From: Cristatella mucedo
Lineage: Eukaryota > Bryozoa > Phylactolaemata > Cristatellidae
Length of the DNA stretch: 64,000 bases
Reading direction: 5' to 3'
NCBI GenBank assembly: GCA_009760855.2
Contig: WPIO01000001.1
Coordinates: 15,106,001-15,170,000, forward strand
Below are positions 23,865 to 34,963 of the stretch, piece after piece (the first letter of the stretch is position 1; each line of letters begins with the position of its first letter). The position numbers were made by a program, and so were the translations under genes. The notes below the pieces were generated by a model, which saw only the letters and a list, made by a program, of their open reading frames with translations, had not been told where the DNA came from and did no database searches.

Positions 23865-23985
23865 GAGCATGCTACCGCTAACAATTTGATCATGCTTCCT
23901 TTGCAGCAAATGTAACGTGTCAAGAAAGAGACTGGGTTCCTGAGTGTGCTATAACAAGGGTATTGTTATTATTATTATTATACAT
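23865..23985 (+). mobile_element. LINE-A 3'-end fragment
   Basis: CCTTGAGCATGCTACCGCTA, TTTGCAGCAAATGTAA, then a diverged tail stem (GTGTCAAGAAAGAGACTGG) and a (TTA)n run at 23965-23981. Only the last ~120 bp of the element are present. Confidence 0.75.
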
Positions 23986-24400
23986 GGTCGCTCAAACAAA
24001 CCCACCAAATTTCATGTCATTACGCTCGTGAGTGTTCTCATGCAAATGCGTTCCGATGACGGCGGCTACTACCGCAATCCACTGAAATCCACCAAAAATC
24101 CACAGGAAATCAGCTTAATCAAGCTCTGATTTGAACATCTAACTATACCAATGTTCACTTGTACCTGCAGATTTTTCAACCACTGCCCACGCATTTTCAT
24201 TCAATCCACAGCAATTGACTGCAGTGTCCCTGGCAGTGGATTTCGCCCGTGGAGGCGGATTGAGGTGTTAGGCCGTGTCACTGCAATAGATTGCTATGGA
24301 ATTGGAGCTTCACTCGGCCGATTTCCTGTAAATGTGCAACCAGTTCCAGTGAACTTCGGTAGTGGCCAGAGTCTTTGGAGTCCGTTTTCGTGAAGCGAGT
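23986..24400. repeat. Satellite fragment S3 (two orientations)
   Basis: Monomers related to S1 and S2. 23986-24235 reads in the S2 (minus) orientation (AATTTCATGTCATTACG, ATGCAAATGCGTTCCGATG, ACCGCAATCCACTGAAATCC). 24235-24400 reads in the S1 (plus) orientation (TGGAATTGGAGCTTCACTC, GGCCGATTTCCTGTAAATG). Another plus-orientation piece lies at about 24575-24690. The family is therefore dispersed and locally inverted. Confidence 0.7.
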
Positions 24401-24404
24401 GAAA

Positions 24405-24545
24405 TATATATATATTTATTTATTTAGTTATCATTTGTCCAGTGCCCTAAGAGAACTTGATCTCTATTCAAGCCCTTCTCATATGCCACTGGGCTCGAGC
24501 CGACGACCTCGACAGTAGGGGCAAGCACCTTAAACACTGGGGCCA
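24405..24545 (-). mobile_element. SINE2, copy a
   Basis: Minus strand: a tRNA-like head (GTTTAAGGTGCTTGC) with box B-like GGCTCGAGCCC at about 24491-24501, then the LINE-A-type tail AGAGATCAAGTTCTCTTAGG, followed by an A/T-rich end. The order is the same as in the full copy at 33564-33692. Confidence 0.75.
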
Positions 24546-24849
24546 AACCAGCGTGGCACAGTGGAGTAAAATTTGCTGGGTACGTTATAACGTGAACTAA
24601 AATATTCACTTAAAGCTAGAGATTTGCACTGCCTATTTCTTGTCGATCTTGGCTTAATTAGAGTAGATTGCAATAATTCGTGAACCCCTGCCTTACCCAT
24701 TGAACCAAACCGAACAGGCCTGCAAGAAACAGCCAACAACCGAAGATGCCTCTTCTCGGCTCTCTTATAATTGGCTACCCGGATCGAACCTCCTTCTAGG
24801 CTTGGTCCTGGATTTGTGCCTCTGGAGGCTTGACAAGCCAACTTAATTA

Positions 24850-26900
24850 CTTAATTACCAGCACTAATTATAAGCACACATATACACATAACACATTACA
24901 CCGGAATTCGGCTCGAGCATGTGAGTGGCGATTTAAAGCCGAGGCTTTATAGCTCTGTGTTAAATGCCGATGCAATAACAAGACTTAATAGATCAATCGT
25001 TGGCTATCTGGATCAGTAACCCATAGTTACAGGATTTTTCCAAAGAGGAGAAATTCTTCGGTAGGGGGTATGTCGGTTAGGACACTTTTATGGTCCTCAG
25101 TTGAGTAACTAGAGCATGGGCTACCAGCAAACAAGGACAAGAAAACGCCAGAAATGATAACAGCCGAAATTACCACAATAAAGTGCCATGGGTGAGATGT
25201 TTAAAAACAGCACATGACATTCCGAAGGAGCTAGTTAAGAGGATAGTGTCACTCTACTTGTGACGATGGCTCAACTAATAGATCAGCCTTCGATAGTACA
25301 ATGGTGGAAAGAGTGATTAGAGTACTGTGACATGCCTGCTTGCAGGTAGATGACCGTGGCAAGGTTGAGATAATGCTCAGCATAGCAATCAACGTGAGTC
25401 ACTGTAGTCAGCCTATATTCTACCAAATTAAAACCTTGATTTTCACATAGCTGACCTAGCAAGCACACAAGCTGAAGCCACCATCGCCACTACCGTACCC
25501 CTACATCAAAAACTTACCCCCATTATCACTTTAATTCCTCAGCCAATCTGTGCTGGGAGATTTAGGAGATAGAGTAACAAAACAAGTTTGATATTAGAAG
25601 ACACGGTGCAGCAAAGAAATAAATGCTACTGTGGAAAGGGACTGCATAAGCAATTACCAACCCTGCCTCACAGTCAAGACACGAAGGCCCATCATAACTT
25701 AACATGTTTATCTAACGTATGCACATGCGTGCATGCATGCGTTCCTGTGTGCAAAAGTGTGTGTGTGCGCGCTCGCATGTGTTTGTGTGCCCAAGGGCGT
25801 GCAAAATATCCATGAATGCACACGTGTGTAAGTGGCTAATAAGCCAAACTGGCTCATAGCCTGCTGGATGGTTGTGTAGCTGCAGGTATAGAATAGGATT
25901 ATTTACACTGCATAGCTTACTTGAGCAAAGTAAGGGCCAATACGTTTGTGATCTGGGCGATACCATCAGAGGAGTGTCCCACTCATTAGTATAGCCTGAA
26001 CGCTTGGGATCAGCAGCAGCCAGGTTAGGCTTACGAGCCCAGTAATGAAGATCTGCTACCCAGGCCCACCATTTTTTTTTAATAAAAGGACGACATTGTC
26101 CATGTAAGCCTTGCGTGAGCTACCTAAGCCACACGGTAGGCATCGAGGCACTCATCATCGAATCAATGCATCCAGGCCACTCTTCCCAGCAGACCAGTTT
26201 TGTATAGGGCCAGTCACCCGATTGATACATCTCTGCCCTCAAGCATCCGAAATAGCATAGCAAGCTCGAACCGAAGACAGGCAAATCCAGGGGCAGCTAC
26301 AGCTAAGCGGTCAGTCACTAGGACACACAAGCTTTTCGGCGAAAGCAGGACGTGGATGTGTGTGAAGAAAATCAATCGACCAAATGCCAGCAATACCAGA
26401 TTGGTGAGGTGGATGATTGACGGGGCAGGGGGGGCTCGCTCAACGCCGGAAAATGAGTTGTCGAAGTACTATTGCCAATGCACACAGTGTGAAGTCCAAG
26501 CGCGACTTACACAAAAATTGCTCAAAACCTAACCATACGGCAACAGTACCAATTGCAAGCTAAGCCATTCTTGATGTATAGCATACCGGCCGCAAAGAGG
26601 ATATAGGAGAGGGTGGCCGCAGCAGCTGTAGTACATGCCACCCCACCCAAATAGCCTTCGCGACAGATGTCCTGCGGCAGGCGACATGACAGTGCATCTT
26701 CCGCCGGCTCGGGCCACCGACAGACCCCTTTGTGACATCGCGTTGCCTGCCTACTGGCTGGGTCCGCCGATGTCTCCTAGGCTTCACGCTTCCACCTAAA
26801 TCGAGCTTGCTGCCCGATCGGCTGGCTGTGCAAGGCCGTAGCTATGTGCGGCAATGGATCACAGCCGCGCTGGCAATTGAGCTGCCACCCGCCAGCGTGC
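24850..26900. other. Stretch with no recognised gene, probably first intron of UNC93-1
   Basis: If UNC93-1 starts near 26924, this is its first intron. An alternating purine-pyrimidine stretch (CATGCGTGCATGCATGCG, then GTGTGTGTGCGCGC) lies at 25718-25792. Open frames on both strands at 26200-26790 have no recognisable motif. Confidence 0.35.
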
Positions 26901-26920
26901 AAGCGTTCACCTCTACTCAC

Positions 26921-27120
26921 CCATCTATAAGGAGCAATGGCGAGCGAATCGATTACTACCAGTAGCACGCTCTTTCAGCACGTGCACGGGCTCAGCCACC
27001 CTTGACGGTTCACAAGCGGCCCGGCGATTTATTTGCCGAAGGGATGACACGGATTGGCGCGTAAGCGGATAGCCCGTCAGCGCATGCCTGTCGTTTGATT
27101 GGTCCGCCCACTATTGTCTA
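26921..27120 (-). promoter_or_regulatory. Candidate promoter and first coding codon of UNC93-1
   Basis: Minus strand: ATGG at 26924-26921 is followed at once by GTGAGT, a consensus donor. Joined to the acceptor at 23274 it would give an in-frame Met-Glu-Gly start, because that exon begins with 2 nt of a split codon. About 130 and 175 bp upstream are two CCAAT boxes (27057-27053 and 27102-27098). The segment is GC-rich with no TATA box. This is inference: the short motif could occur by chance, and another first exon is possible. Confidence 0.3.
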
Positions 27121-27925
27121 TCAAGGGAAGAGCTCATTCGGGCGTAACCCGGCAGCTAGGCACTTGCGCTGCTTTGTACCTACAGCTGGTGTTGGCGGCA
27201 GCTCTACTTTAAGCACCGCTTGCTAGTAAGTGCCGCTTTTGGCCGGTTCCTTTAAATTTATTTCTTAGCTTAACCTTTGCATTAGTTCCAGACCAACTAC
27301 TTGCAATTGGTTTCTATTGCGGCTCTTTTCGATAGCTTGAATGACCAAAAACTTGCTTTAAGTGGCTGGCCCTCTCGTGCACTTTATCGTTATGTTGCTC
27401 ACCTCGACAATCAAACAATCAACTTGGAAAGCGAATTCGGGATTAGATAGAGAGCTGGTGCGGCATCAGGTCGGCTGCACCCAACGGCTATTCAATAAGG
27501 CTCGGAGCCAAAATCTCGCAGCAAAGCACCGTGCGGTAGCAGTTGCTCAATTCCACACGCTCATCCACCATCAGGTGGAGATCATACAGAGAACGCCTCC
27601 AGTCAACCCATACTGTATGCGCTTGCTGCTGTTGTAATTATCGTGAATGCCTCACCTGCGGCCAACGGTTAAGCCATCGACTCAGCCCAGCGTTCAGCCC
27701 CTAATGTGCGATAGATTTCCCGACGAGGCGATTCGTCGAGCTCTCATACGTGTACTCGTTGAGAGAAATAAAAAGAGTCTCTTTAACCGCTCGCGTCCAT
27801 GCTGATGCATTTGTGAGGCTTCGCAAGATTTGTCGCTACCAGAGTCACAGCAACACAACACCCACACCTCCATCGTTACAAACACTGTGCCGCGGCGTCC
27901 GCACTAATGTACTCAAGCGGAAAAC
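27121..27925. other. Upstream flank, no gene recognised
   Basis: Moderately GC-rich DNA between the candidate UNC93-1 promoter and the candidate plus-strand exon at 27926. No protein family is recognisable in any frame. Confidence 0.3.
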
Positions 27926-27975
27926 ATGGCGGTGCTGGTTATGGCGGTCCTTGCTGCCGGCGATGGTTTACGAGG
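27926..27975 (+). CDS. Candidate first exon encoding a signal-peptide-like start
   Basis: AAAACATGG gives a good initiator context. The frame reads MAVLVMAVLAAGDGLRG and is followed by the consensus donor GG|GTGAGTCA. A short hydrophobic start and a strong donor fit the 5' exon of a secreted or membrane protein. No downstream exon was identified, and it may be a chance match. Confidence 0.2.
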
Positions 27976-28139
27976 GTGAGTCATGGTCGGCAGAGGCGTA
28001 AAGAAGTTGCGAGCGGGAGGAAGGGCCGAGCTGTCGCATGCTGGCCCTCCGCCGCGTCCGTGTAAATATACGCTTTGTTGTGAAGCCTGCCTAGGTGCTT
28101 GTGTGCTATCTATCGCGTGCGCACCATTCTCATTCAACT

Positions 28140-28480
28140 TTGTAGGCGAAGCCCTGAGCCTTGGGGCTTGGCTGGCAACTTCTAGGTGCAGCGCCAATGC
28201 ACGCAGGTAAGCCGGAACACGGCAGCAACGAAGAGCGCTCATTCGTTGAGATAATAAATCCGTATCCTTGCGAAAAGAATTCTCTTTAACAGTGTCGGAG
28301 GGTTACATGCATCAAGCGCCCAAAGCGGCGTACAGCAACTTTCGCACGGCGACAACAGGACGACTGAACTGCCGGCCTTGTGCAAAGCCTTTGGCGTAAC
28401 TTCCGCCTGGCTCGTCGCTTAGAGCTAAACTGACTGCCTATTACATGACCTATACGCCGTCTCATCATAGCTTATGATGT
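28140..28480 (+). repeat. Dispersed repeat R1, copy c (partial)
   Basis: CTTCTAGGTGCAGCGCCAAT, GCACGCAGGTAAGCCGGAAC, GAAGAGCGCTCATTCGTTG and GCTTAGAGCTAAACTGACTG follow the order of R1 at 42075-42260 and 100-500. AATAAAT at about 28251 resembles a poly(A) signal, which keeps an LTR origin possible. Confidence 0.5.
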
Positions 28481-28579
28481 AAGTGGTTCCTAGTCATCGT
28501 AATTCAAGAATAGTAAATAATATTTCGGCAATTATCACCTTGCTAACCCCTCCTTAGTTTCACAGCCTATGGCCACCGG

Positions 28580-29625
28580 CTATAGCTAAGTATTTGTCAT
28601 TCAAACCGTCGGAATCTGCTACAGCAAGTGAGAAACTATATGCTTCCCTTGCCGATATTCGATATGAATGTCGGAAACCTTCCTGAAATAAAATGGTGAT
28701 AACACCAAACTGCTGCTCATACGACACCCTAAGCGTGTGGCTGGATTAAAAGGCTTTGCTCTTCTAATAGGTGATGCTATTGTGCGACCATCACCACGTG
28801 CTCGAAATTGAGGTGTAGTTTTCGACAGCTGCCTCAATTTTAAAAGCTTCATCCAGAAGACTGCTTCTACAGCTAGCCATCACGTCCGATCCCTATCCAA
28901 GATCGGGAGCTGTCTCACACAGTTGCTTGTAAAAAATTTAACTAGCTTCTTATTCTGTCTCGACTTGATTATTGTAATTCCCTTTTGGCTGGGCTACCAA
29001 AGAAAGTTATTAGGCCACTGCAGCTGACTATGAATATGGCTGCAAGACTAGTCTTCAAGTCCCAGAGGTTTAAGCACGTGTCTCCTTTGCTTAAAGAGCC
29101 AGGATGGATGCCGGTTGAGCAACGGATACAGAGCAAAGTTCTTACGCTGACCCACAAGGCCCGCCACGGCTTGGCTCTTTCGTACCTAGCTGAACTGCTG
29201 CATCAGTTTCAGCGTGTTCGCGCCTTCAGGTCCTGTGTGGACAATAAATTAGCTGTCCTATTCCTCCGCTTAAAGACCGTTGGCGACAGAAGCTTTAGCT
29301 CTGCAGGTCCTAGACTGTGGAACTCGTATTCCACAATTCTTACGAAACGATAACTAAAACGATAACTCCTGCTGCCGACTATGGCTCATCCTTTTCAGCG
29401 GTCCTGAGCTGTTACTTCCATGCTACTCACTACCTCAACTGCTCTCCGGACTCTGTTATGCTTCCCACTTTCTCTTTGTTGCATGAGACGAAGTCTGTTG
29501 GCTACCGAATGCGTACCGAAAGCCGCTTACGCTGTAAGTTCTCTATACAAAACTCTCATACGTAACACTCACATAGTCTTTATGGCTTTGCGGAGTTACA
29601 GACGGAAATACATTACATTCACTCG
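28580..29625 (+). mobile_element. LINE-B, 3' half, second copy
   Basis: Closely matches 12760-13790. It starts within RT motif C surroundings (TATTTGTCATTCAAACCG) and runs through LDYCNSLLAGLPKKVI (about 28970) and DRSFSSAGPRLWNS (about 29290), ending GGAAATACATTACATT. It shares with the 12-kb copy the same in-frame stop in CTGAAATAAAATGGTGATAA, where an uninterrupted element should read Leu-Lys-Leu-Asn. The copy is 5'-truncated and frameshifted. Confidence 0.87.
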
Positions 29626-29826
29626 TGCCTAACGATTAAGCTACCTTGTAACGGTGAACGCTCGGCCCGGGAGGCGTATCCCCCGGATTGTACTGCCTTC
29701 ATTCACAGCGGCGCTAATTCGCTTCCCGTCGTCTTCGATATTACAGTATCTCCACACTCCTCGTACACACTCGTTAAGACCTACGCAGATCTCACTGTGC
29801 GCAAGGCAAAACTACAGGGGAAATAA
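29626..29826 (+). other. Unrecognised open segment after LINE-B
   Basis: One frame stays open for about 66 codons and has a protein-like composition (CTAFIHSGANSLPVVFDITV, then YTLVKTYADLTVRKAKLQGK) before TAA at about 29824. It has no ATG and no recognised family. It could be part of an unknown retroelement or a chance frame. Confidence 0.2.
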
Positions 29827-29987
29827 CTAGCAGTGCCGGTATATGGTGCCAGCGGCTCAGCAGAAACCCCTAGTGTCCCGAACACTGCTCGAACGAGATC
29901 CCGTCCCCATCCTCTAAACCCAGGGAAGCGTTCCTTCTGCCTCCTCCTTACTCGAAACAGGAAAAACCAACCGCGTGCATGTATACG

Positions 29988-30072
29988 ATATAATTCATAG
30001 ACATATATAGCGCCCTAAGAGAACTTAATCTCTATTCAGGCGCTTCACATATGCCACAGGACTCGACCATCT
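29988..30072 (-). mobile_element. SINE2, copy b (3' part)
   Basis: Minus strand: the remains of box B, then TATGTGAAGCGCCTGAATAG, AGATTAAGTTCTCTTAGGGC and GCTATATATG. The tRNA-like 5' part is missing or unrecognisable. Confidence 0.7.
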
Positions 30073-30079
30073 TGACGTC

Positions 30080-31160
30080 GCTGTCCGCGTTTCTCGCCTC
30101 CCGCCGAAACCTGACACTGGAGCTCCTGCGTTTGTTGATAGGTGGCGAAGGTACCTGCCCCTCTCCCGGCGTAGCGAAGGCTCAAACCCGGTTGGTTTAT
30201 TGCTGGCCTACGCTCCCTTGAAATCCTTCCGGCTAGCCTTCAGCTACTCAGAGGCTTGGCCGCTGACGTAGTGAAAACGGCTTTATCCCAAAGCAATAAA
30301 GAAAGCTCTATCCTCGAGACGGCTCACTGTGCGATAGCCGCCAGCTGCTCTCCCTTACGTCCGCGTCGCAACTCCCGCGCCAAGGTTATGCAGCTAAGAG
30401 GGCGCCCCAAGCCCCCTCTGCGATGAAATACAGAGGAAACACCCAGCCAATGAACCACGGAGGAGAGCCGGCCCCCACACGACCGAAGCATTCGACCTGC
30501 AGCGAACCAAGCGGATCCAATTCCCCGCCTCAGTATTTACAATGTAACTACAACGGACACTCGCCTTCCTATGACACCGGCCTTCCTGCCTTCATACAAT
30601 CCCTACTCTTAGAAAATTCACTCGCTTTTGTAGTTCGGGCGACAAGTCCCTTTCCCTAAGTAAAATGAAATCCCCGTCCCCACGCAAGGCATCATCCCTT
30701 AGCTGCAAAGTCGTCAATCACACTACAAATAGCCTAAACATTATTTGTAAGGCCATAAACTGCCACGCATTTTGGTCAGCCAGACTAGCCCAGCCACCGC
30801 TCCTTTCCGGTCGAGAACAACGGAACCATTTTTTGGTACTCTTGTAGGGGCGCGCGATGGCGGCGCGGTGAAGAGCGAAGCCCCCACAAGCGTTGTCGAC
30901 GACGGCTATATTATACGATCTAGCAGCCGTCGTGAGTGCTGCTCCGGAGCACGAGGCGTTACGTGAGAGAAGAGAGAGGATAGCGTGCGTGCAGGCCGAC
31001 GCACAAGCAGAAAGTGAATTGCGCGGCAAGGAACGAGTCACGTGCCGGCAAGGAGCGTTCCCGTTGGGCGGACAGAACGTCGGCTGGGGGCGGAACCACG
31101 TGACGGCGATCACACGCCCACACTCTTATAAGCCCACCAGGTAGCACGGTGGCCGCTACG
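30080..31160. other. Stretch with possible retroelement coding remnant
   Basis: At 30423-30659 (+) a frame of 78 codons includes YLQCNYNGHSPSYDTGL, then PAFIQSLLLENSLAFVV. This faintly resembles the start of an apurinic-like endonuclease of non-LTR elements (pattern LQ-N-NG ... L). The resemblance is weak and nothing downstream confirms it. The rest shows no gene. Confidence 0.2.
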
Positions 31161-32040
31161 GGTTCGACGAATTGCCGCAATCCACGGCAATCCACTCTAA
31201 TTAGGCTAGCAATGACCAGACGTAAGCGTTGCCGAGCTCGAATTTTGGGCTGATAATGCAGTACACGTTCGAATTTATCTGTCCACCGAATTTCATGTCG
31301 CTGCGAGCACGTGAACTTATGCAAATGAGCTTTGACGCCGGACGCCAGTACCGCAATCCACCTCAATCCACCGCAATCCATTCTAGTTCCCGTCAAATCC
31401 ACCGTAAATCAGCTGCGAACAGCTCCAAAAATTTTGGAATATCAAACTACGCTACACGTACAATGTACCCAGAAAATTTCGCACGATTCCGCTCATGCGT
31501 TCTCGCGAAGTTCACTGAAATAAGATTGCAGTTGCCCAGGCCAATACCGCAATCCACTGTGATCCACTACATTCCACCGCCCAGGAAAGAAATCCTGATC
31601 GTAAAGCTCCTTTCTTTGATTGCATATGACAGCACACACTGCGACAATTGCACTTAAAAAAAATTTTCACTTGCATTGGCACGGCCGTTCTCGTGCAATA
31701 TGCTGCAATCGACTGCAGTAGCCCGGGCCAATACCGCAATCCACTTCAATCCACAGAGTCCACCGCATCAAAAATAGAAATACAGTTGCGCCGAGCTCCA
31801 GTTTTATCGCATATTTAAGTTCACCGTGTTGTGTGCACAACCACGTAAAATTAAAAAAAAATGTGCATCCTCGCACCTCGCAATGGGCGGCAATTGTCTG
31901 AAATGACCTGGAAAGCTACTGCAATCCACTCTATTCCAGTGCAAATCATCCTCAAATCGCCATCACGAAGCTCTAATTGACATTGCATATAGGACTAGAC
32001 TCAGTATAAAGTGCACACAATGAAACGAAATTTTATCGCC

Positions 32041-32483
32041 ATTCAATTTATACAAAGTTAGTTGTCATCCAAGTGCGAATGTCAGCGATATAAGCAGCGT
32101 GAGAGTTAGAGCTTTGCGATGAAAGGCAGGAGGGGTCAAAGCATTGGTACGACTGTGTGTCGTATGCACATAAAGGAATGCATATATTTTACTTAGAGAT
32201 TACACCGGGAATAGATGACTAAACATAGGGAAAAGTAGTAGACAAGCACACATCCCTGGATACCCCATCCCCCGTAATTTAAAGGCTCCTCGGATGGCAG
32301 TGGCAGTGCTGTCGATGCCTGTGGTACAACAAGTCCGAATTCCGTTCGGAAGGCTCTTAGGCCCGCTAAAAGCTTGATGTTTAAAATCCCCCTAGCTGTT
32401 TATTAACACTTAAAAAGGCTTGGGAGAGCAGGAAGCTCCGTGCTAAAAACGTGCTTCACAGACACCGACCTGTACTTTGAGAC
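32041..32483 (-). mobile_element. LINE-A internal fragment, inverted copy of 35384-35826
   Basis: The 443 bp match 35384-35826 in reverse complement almost base for base (one clear difference near 32366). Both ends are internal to the LINE, so this was not a normal retrotransposition. It interrupts array S2. Satellite sequence AAATTTCGTTTCATT follows it at about 32484, and an inverted version of the same motif precedes it at about 32012-32034. Confidence 0.85.
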
Positions 32484-33563
32484 ACTGAAATTTCGTTTCA
32501 TTATGCCCACGCGTTCTCATGCAATGAATTGCAATCGGTTACAACGGCCCGGTACCATGTCGCAATCCACTTCAATCCCGCCGAAATCCGCTGCAATCCG
32601 CTACACAGAGAGCAGAACGCGTACACTAGAAGTCTAATTATGATTGCATGCTGCTCTACTTTTTGGCTACTGTGTACTCGCATAACTTCACTGTAATTGC
32701 CTCGATCATTCTGCAGCAATGCACTGCAATCAACTGCAACTTCCCGGGCCAGTACGTCAATGTACCACAACCCGCCGATAAACGACCAGAATATGTACAC
32801 TTTAAGCTCTAATAGTGATTGCACGTTGCTCTAATTTTTGGTTATTGTGTAATCCCACGTTTTCACTACAATCGCCTCGATCATTCGGCAGCAATGCACT
32901 GCAATCGACTGCAATGGCCCAGGCCAATACCTTAATTTACAGCAATCTGATGCAAAATGCCCTGAAATCGGTTTTGCAGTGCTCCCATTTTAATGCCTGT
33001 TACCAAGCACACTGGTTAAAGTCAACCACATTATTTTAAGCAATTGGGCTCGTACAATCTCTGGCAATGCATGGCAATCTACGGCAACGGCTCGGCTAGA
33101 AGCAGCAATCCACTACAATCCGTGGCAAGTCGACCACAAATTGGCTGCACGAAGTGCCGATTGTCATCGCATTTCACATTTCTTTGTGCTAAAAGTGAAA
33201 TCTTGGGACTTTCAAGTTATTTTGCACGTTAATTGTCAACAATGCACGGCAATCGACAGCAATGGCAGGGACCAATACTGAAATCCATGGTAAATCGACG
33301 AGAAATCGGCTGTACCAAGCTTCAATTCTCATTCCACGTAACATCTCACTGCGTGCACACATACTTTCAACCAATTCTGACCGTTCAATATTGGGCAATG
33401 CATGGCAACAGACGGCTATGGCCCGGGCAAATACGGTAATCCATCGTGGTTCATTGCAAATCACAGTAAAGTGACTAGGCCACGATCAAATATGTCTTAC
33501 CTGTCACAGCCCACTGTGGTGAAAGTGCATTCAAATTCTTTCAACCAATCGCGAACCTACAAT

Positions 33564-33692
33564 AAAATATAATTCATTTATATAGTGCCCCCGAGAGAAC
33601 TTAATCTCTATTCAGGCGCTTCACATATACCTCGGGGCTCGAGCCCACGACCTCAGTCAGACCTTGGTCGGAGCGAGCACCTTAACCGCTAG
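33564..33692 (-). mobile_element. SINE2, full-length copy c (129 bp) with target duplication
   Basis: Minus strand: tRNA-like head with box A TAGCGGTTAAGG (33691-33680) and box B GGGCTCGAGCCC (33646-33635), then directly a LINE-A-type tail (GAAGCGCCTGAATAGAGATT, AAGTTCTCTCGGGGG, CACTATATAAATGAATTAT). Flanked by ACAAT direct repeats (33559-33563 and 33693-33697). The matching place in array S1 (18368-18372, ATTGT) is an empty site. A short element with an internal Pol III promoter, without a coding region. Confidence 0.92.
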
Positions 33693-34170
33693 ACAATCGT
33701 AAGCAACGAACGGCAATCGACAGCAGTGTCCTGGGCCAATACCCCAATTCCCGGCAAATTGAAGAGAAACTGGCAGCACGAAAGCCTCAAGTGTCATTAC
33801 ATATAACATTCCGCTACGTCCAAAGTAAAATCGTGGAATTTTCAAGACGCTTTGTATGGTAACTGTCAATGCACGGTAATCAAAAGCATTAGTAGGGGCC
33901 GATAGCGAAATCCGTGGTAAATTGACAAGATTGGCTGCAATAAACTGCAACTCTCATTCCACGTAACATGTACCTGTGTGCGGGCGTAATTTTCACCAAT
34001 TATGCGCGTTCAATTGACGGCAACACACGGCAATCGACGGCGATGGCCCCGGGAAATACGCCAATCCATAACGGACACTTACAATTGGACCGACAGTTGC
34101 CGAGAGAAGCTTCAACTTTTCTTGTGTATTGTACTACACTGCATTAAAAGTGAAGCCATATCCCTCCTGC

Positions 34171-34729
34171 GTCGCCAGAGCGGTATAATCTTGTTATTAG
34201 AAGTTGCGAAAGTACTTATAGATGCGATAAATATGTAATTATTTTGACGCATTCTAAGAACCCTTGCTGGTGGCTCGCAAAAGGCACCCAGCTTTAGACT
34301 CGTCAAATTTAAGGAATTATCTTTTAGCGCTTCGAGCCTGTTGAGGCTTGTCGGCGGCTTTCTACTGGGAACGAAGCTTTGGGCTTTATCAAAAGCCGGC
34401 AATGGCAATGTTTAGAGGGGCTTACTCAGCCTTGGGGACGTGTGTTGGGAAACTTTCCGGCCCCAGCTTCAAGTTTTCCAAACGAGATGTGTCGGCTCCT
34501 TTTTAGACAAACTCAGAAAGAAACTTTCCGGTGGCGCTCCTTCGACGCCGAGATTCTGGCTCTCCCAAAATGGAATATGGTCGTAGCATCCTTAAAAGAG
34601 TTGAGTGGCCCTTCTACTGGCGCTCCATCCCCGTGACGAATCGAAGCCTGCTCTCAAAGGAGTTCAGTCTTTTACCTAAAGTAAGAAGTCATTCTATAGA
34701 GGAAGGGTTAATGAGGAAGGCTTGGCGGA
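34171..34729. other. Unassigned stretch
   Basis: No gene or repeat match recognised. Open frames on both strands lack motifs. Confidence 0.3.
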
Positions 34730-34963
34730 GCATCTTTTGACGGCCACTGTCGCCTCCATTGAAGATGTGCCATCACAGGAGGTAATCTGACATAAAAATA
34801 CGTTGAAAGAGCACTTAGTCGTGCTCTCCTTCTGCGTTTCAGTTGCGAGTGGTTCCCTTGGGGTGGGGCCAAGGCTTCTGGGATTCTGTAGATATGTAAA
34901 GTGCCTAGAAAGAGATTCAGTTCTCTGAGAGCGCTGCACAAATTATTTCTATTATTATTATCC
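34730..34963 (+). mobile_element. LINE-A-related 3'-end fragment
   Basis: The end of a C-terminal coding part (AAAATACGTTGAAAGAGCAC) and the tail GTGCCTAGAAAGAGATTCAG, CTCTGAGAGCGC and (ATT)n at 34945-34962. Confidence 0.7.

Larger units (their letters stand above)
31165..34170 (-). repeat. Satellite-like array S2, inverted partner of S1
   Basis: The reverse complement is collinear with 17920-20190 (for example 33040-33235 with 18705-18950, and 31380-31657 with 19816-20100) and extends at least one monomer further at the 31.2-kb end. Repeated minus-strand blocks include GGCCCGGGCCATTGC-type and AATTAGAGCTTCGTG. Two later insertions interrupt it: a LINE-A piece (32041-32483) and a SINE2 (33564-33692). 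Confidence 0.85.

Noticed and set aside
24898-24920. GGAATTCGGCTCGAG resembling a cDNA-cloning adaptor
   Set aside because: Surrounding sequence is ordinary and single-copy-like. The match is short and probably chance, though read support at this point could be checked.
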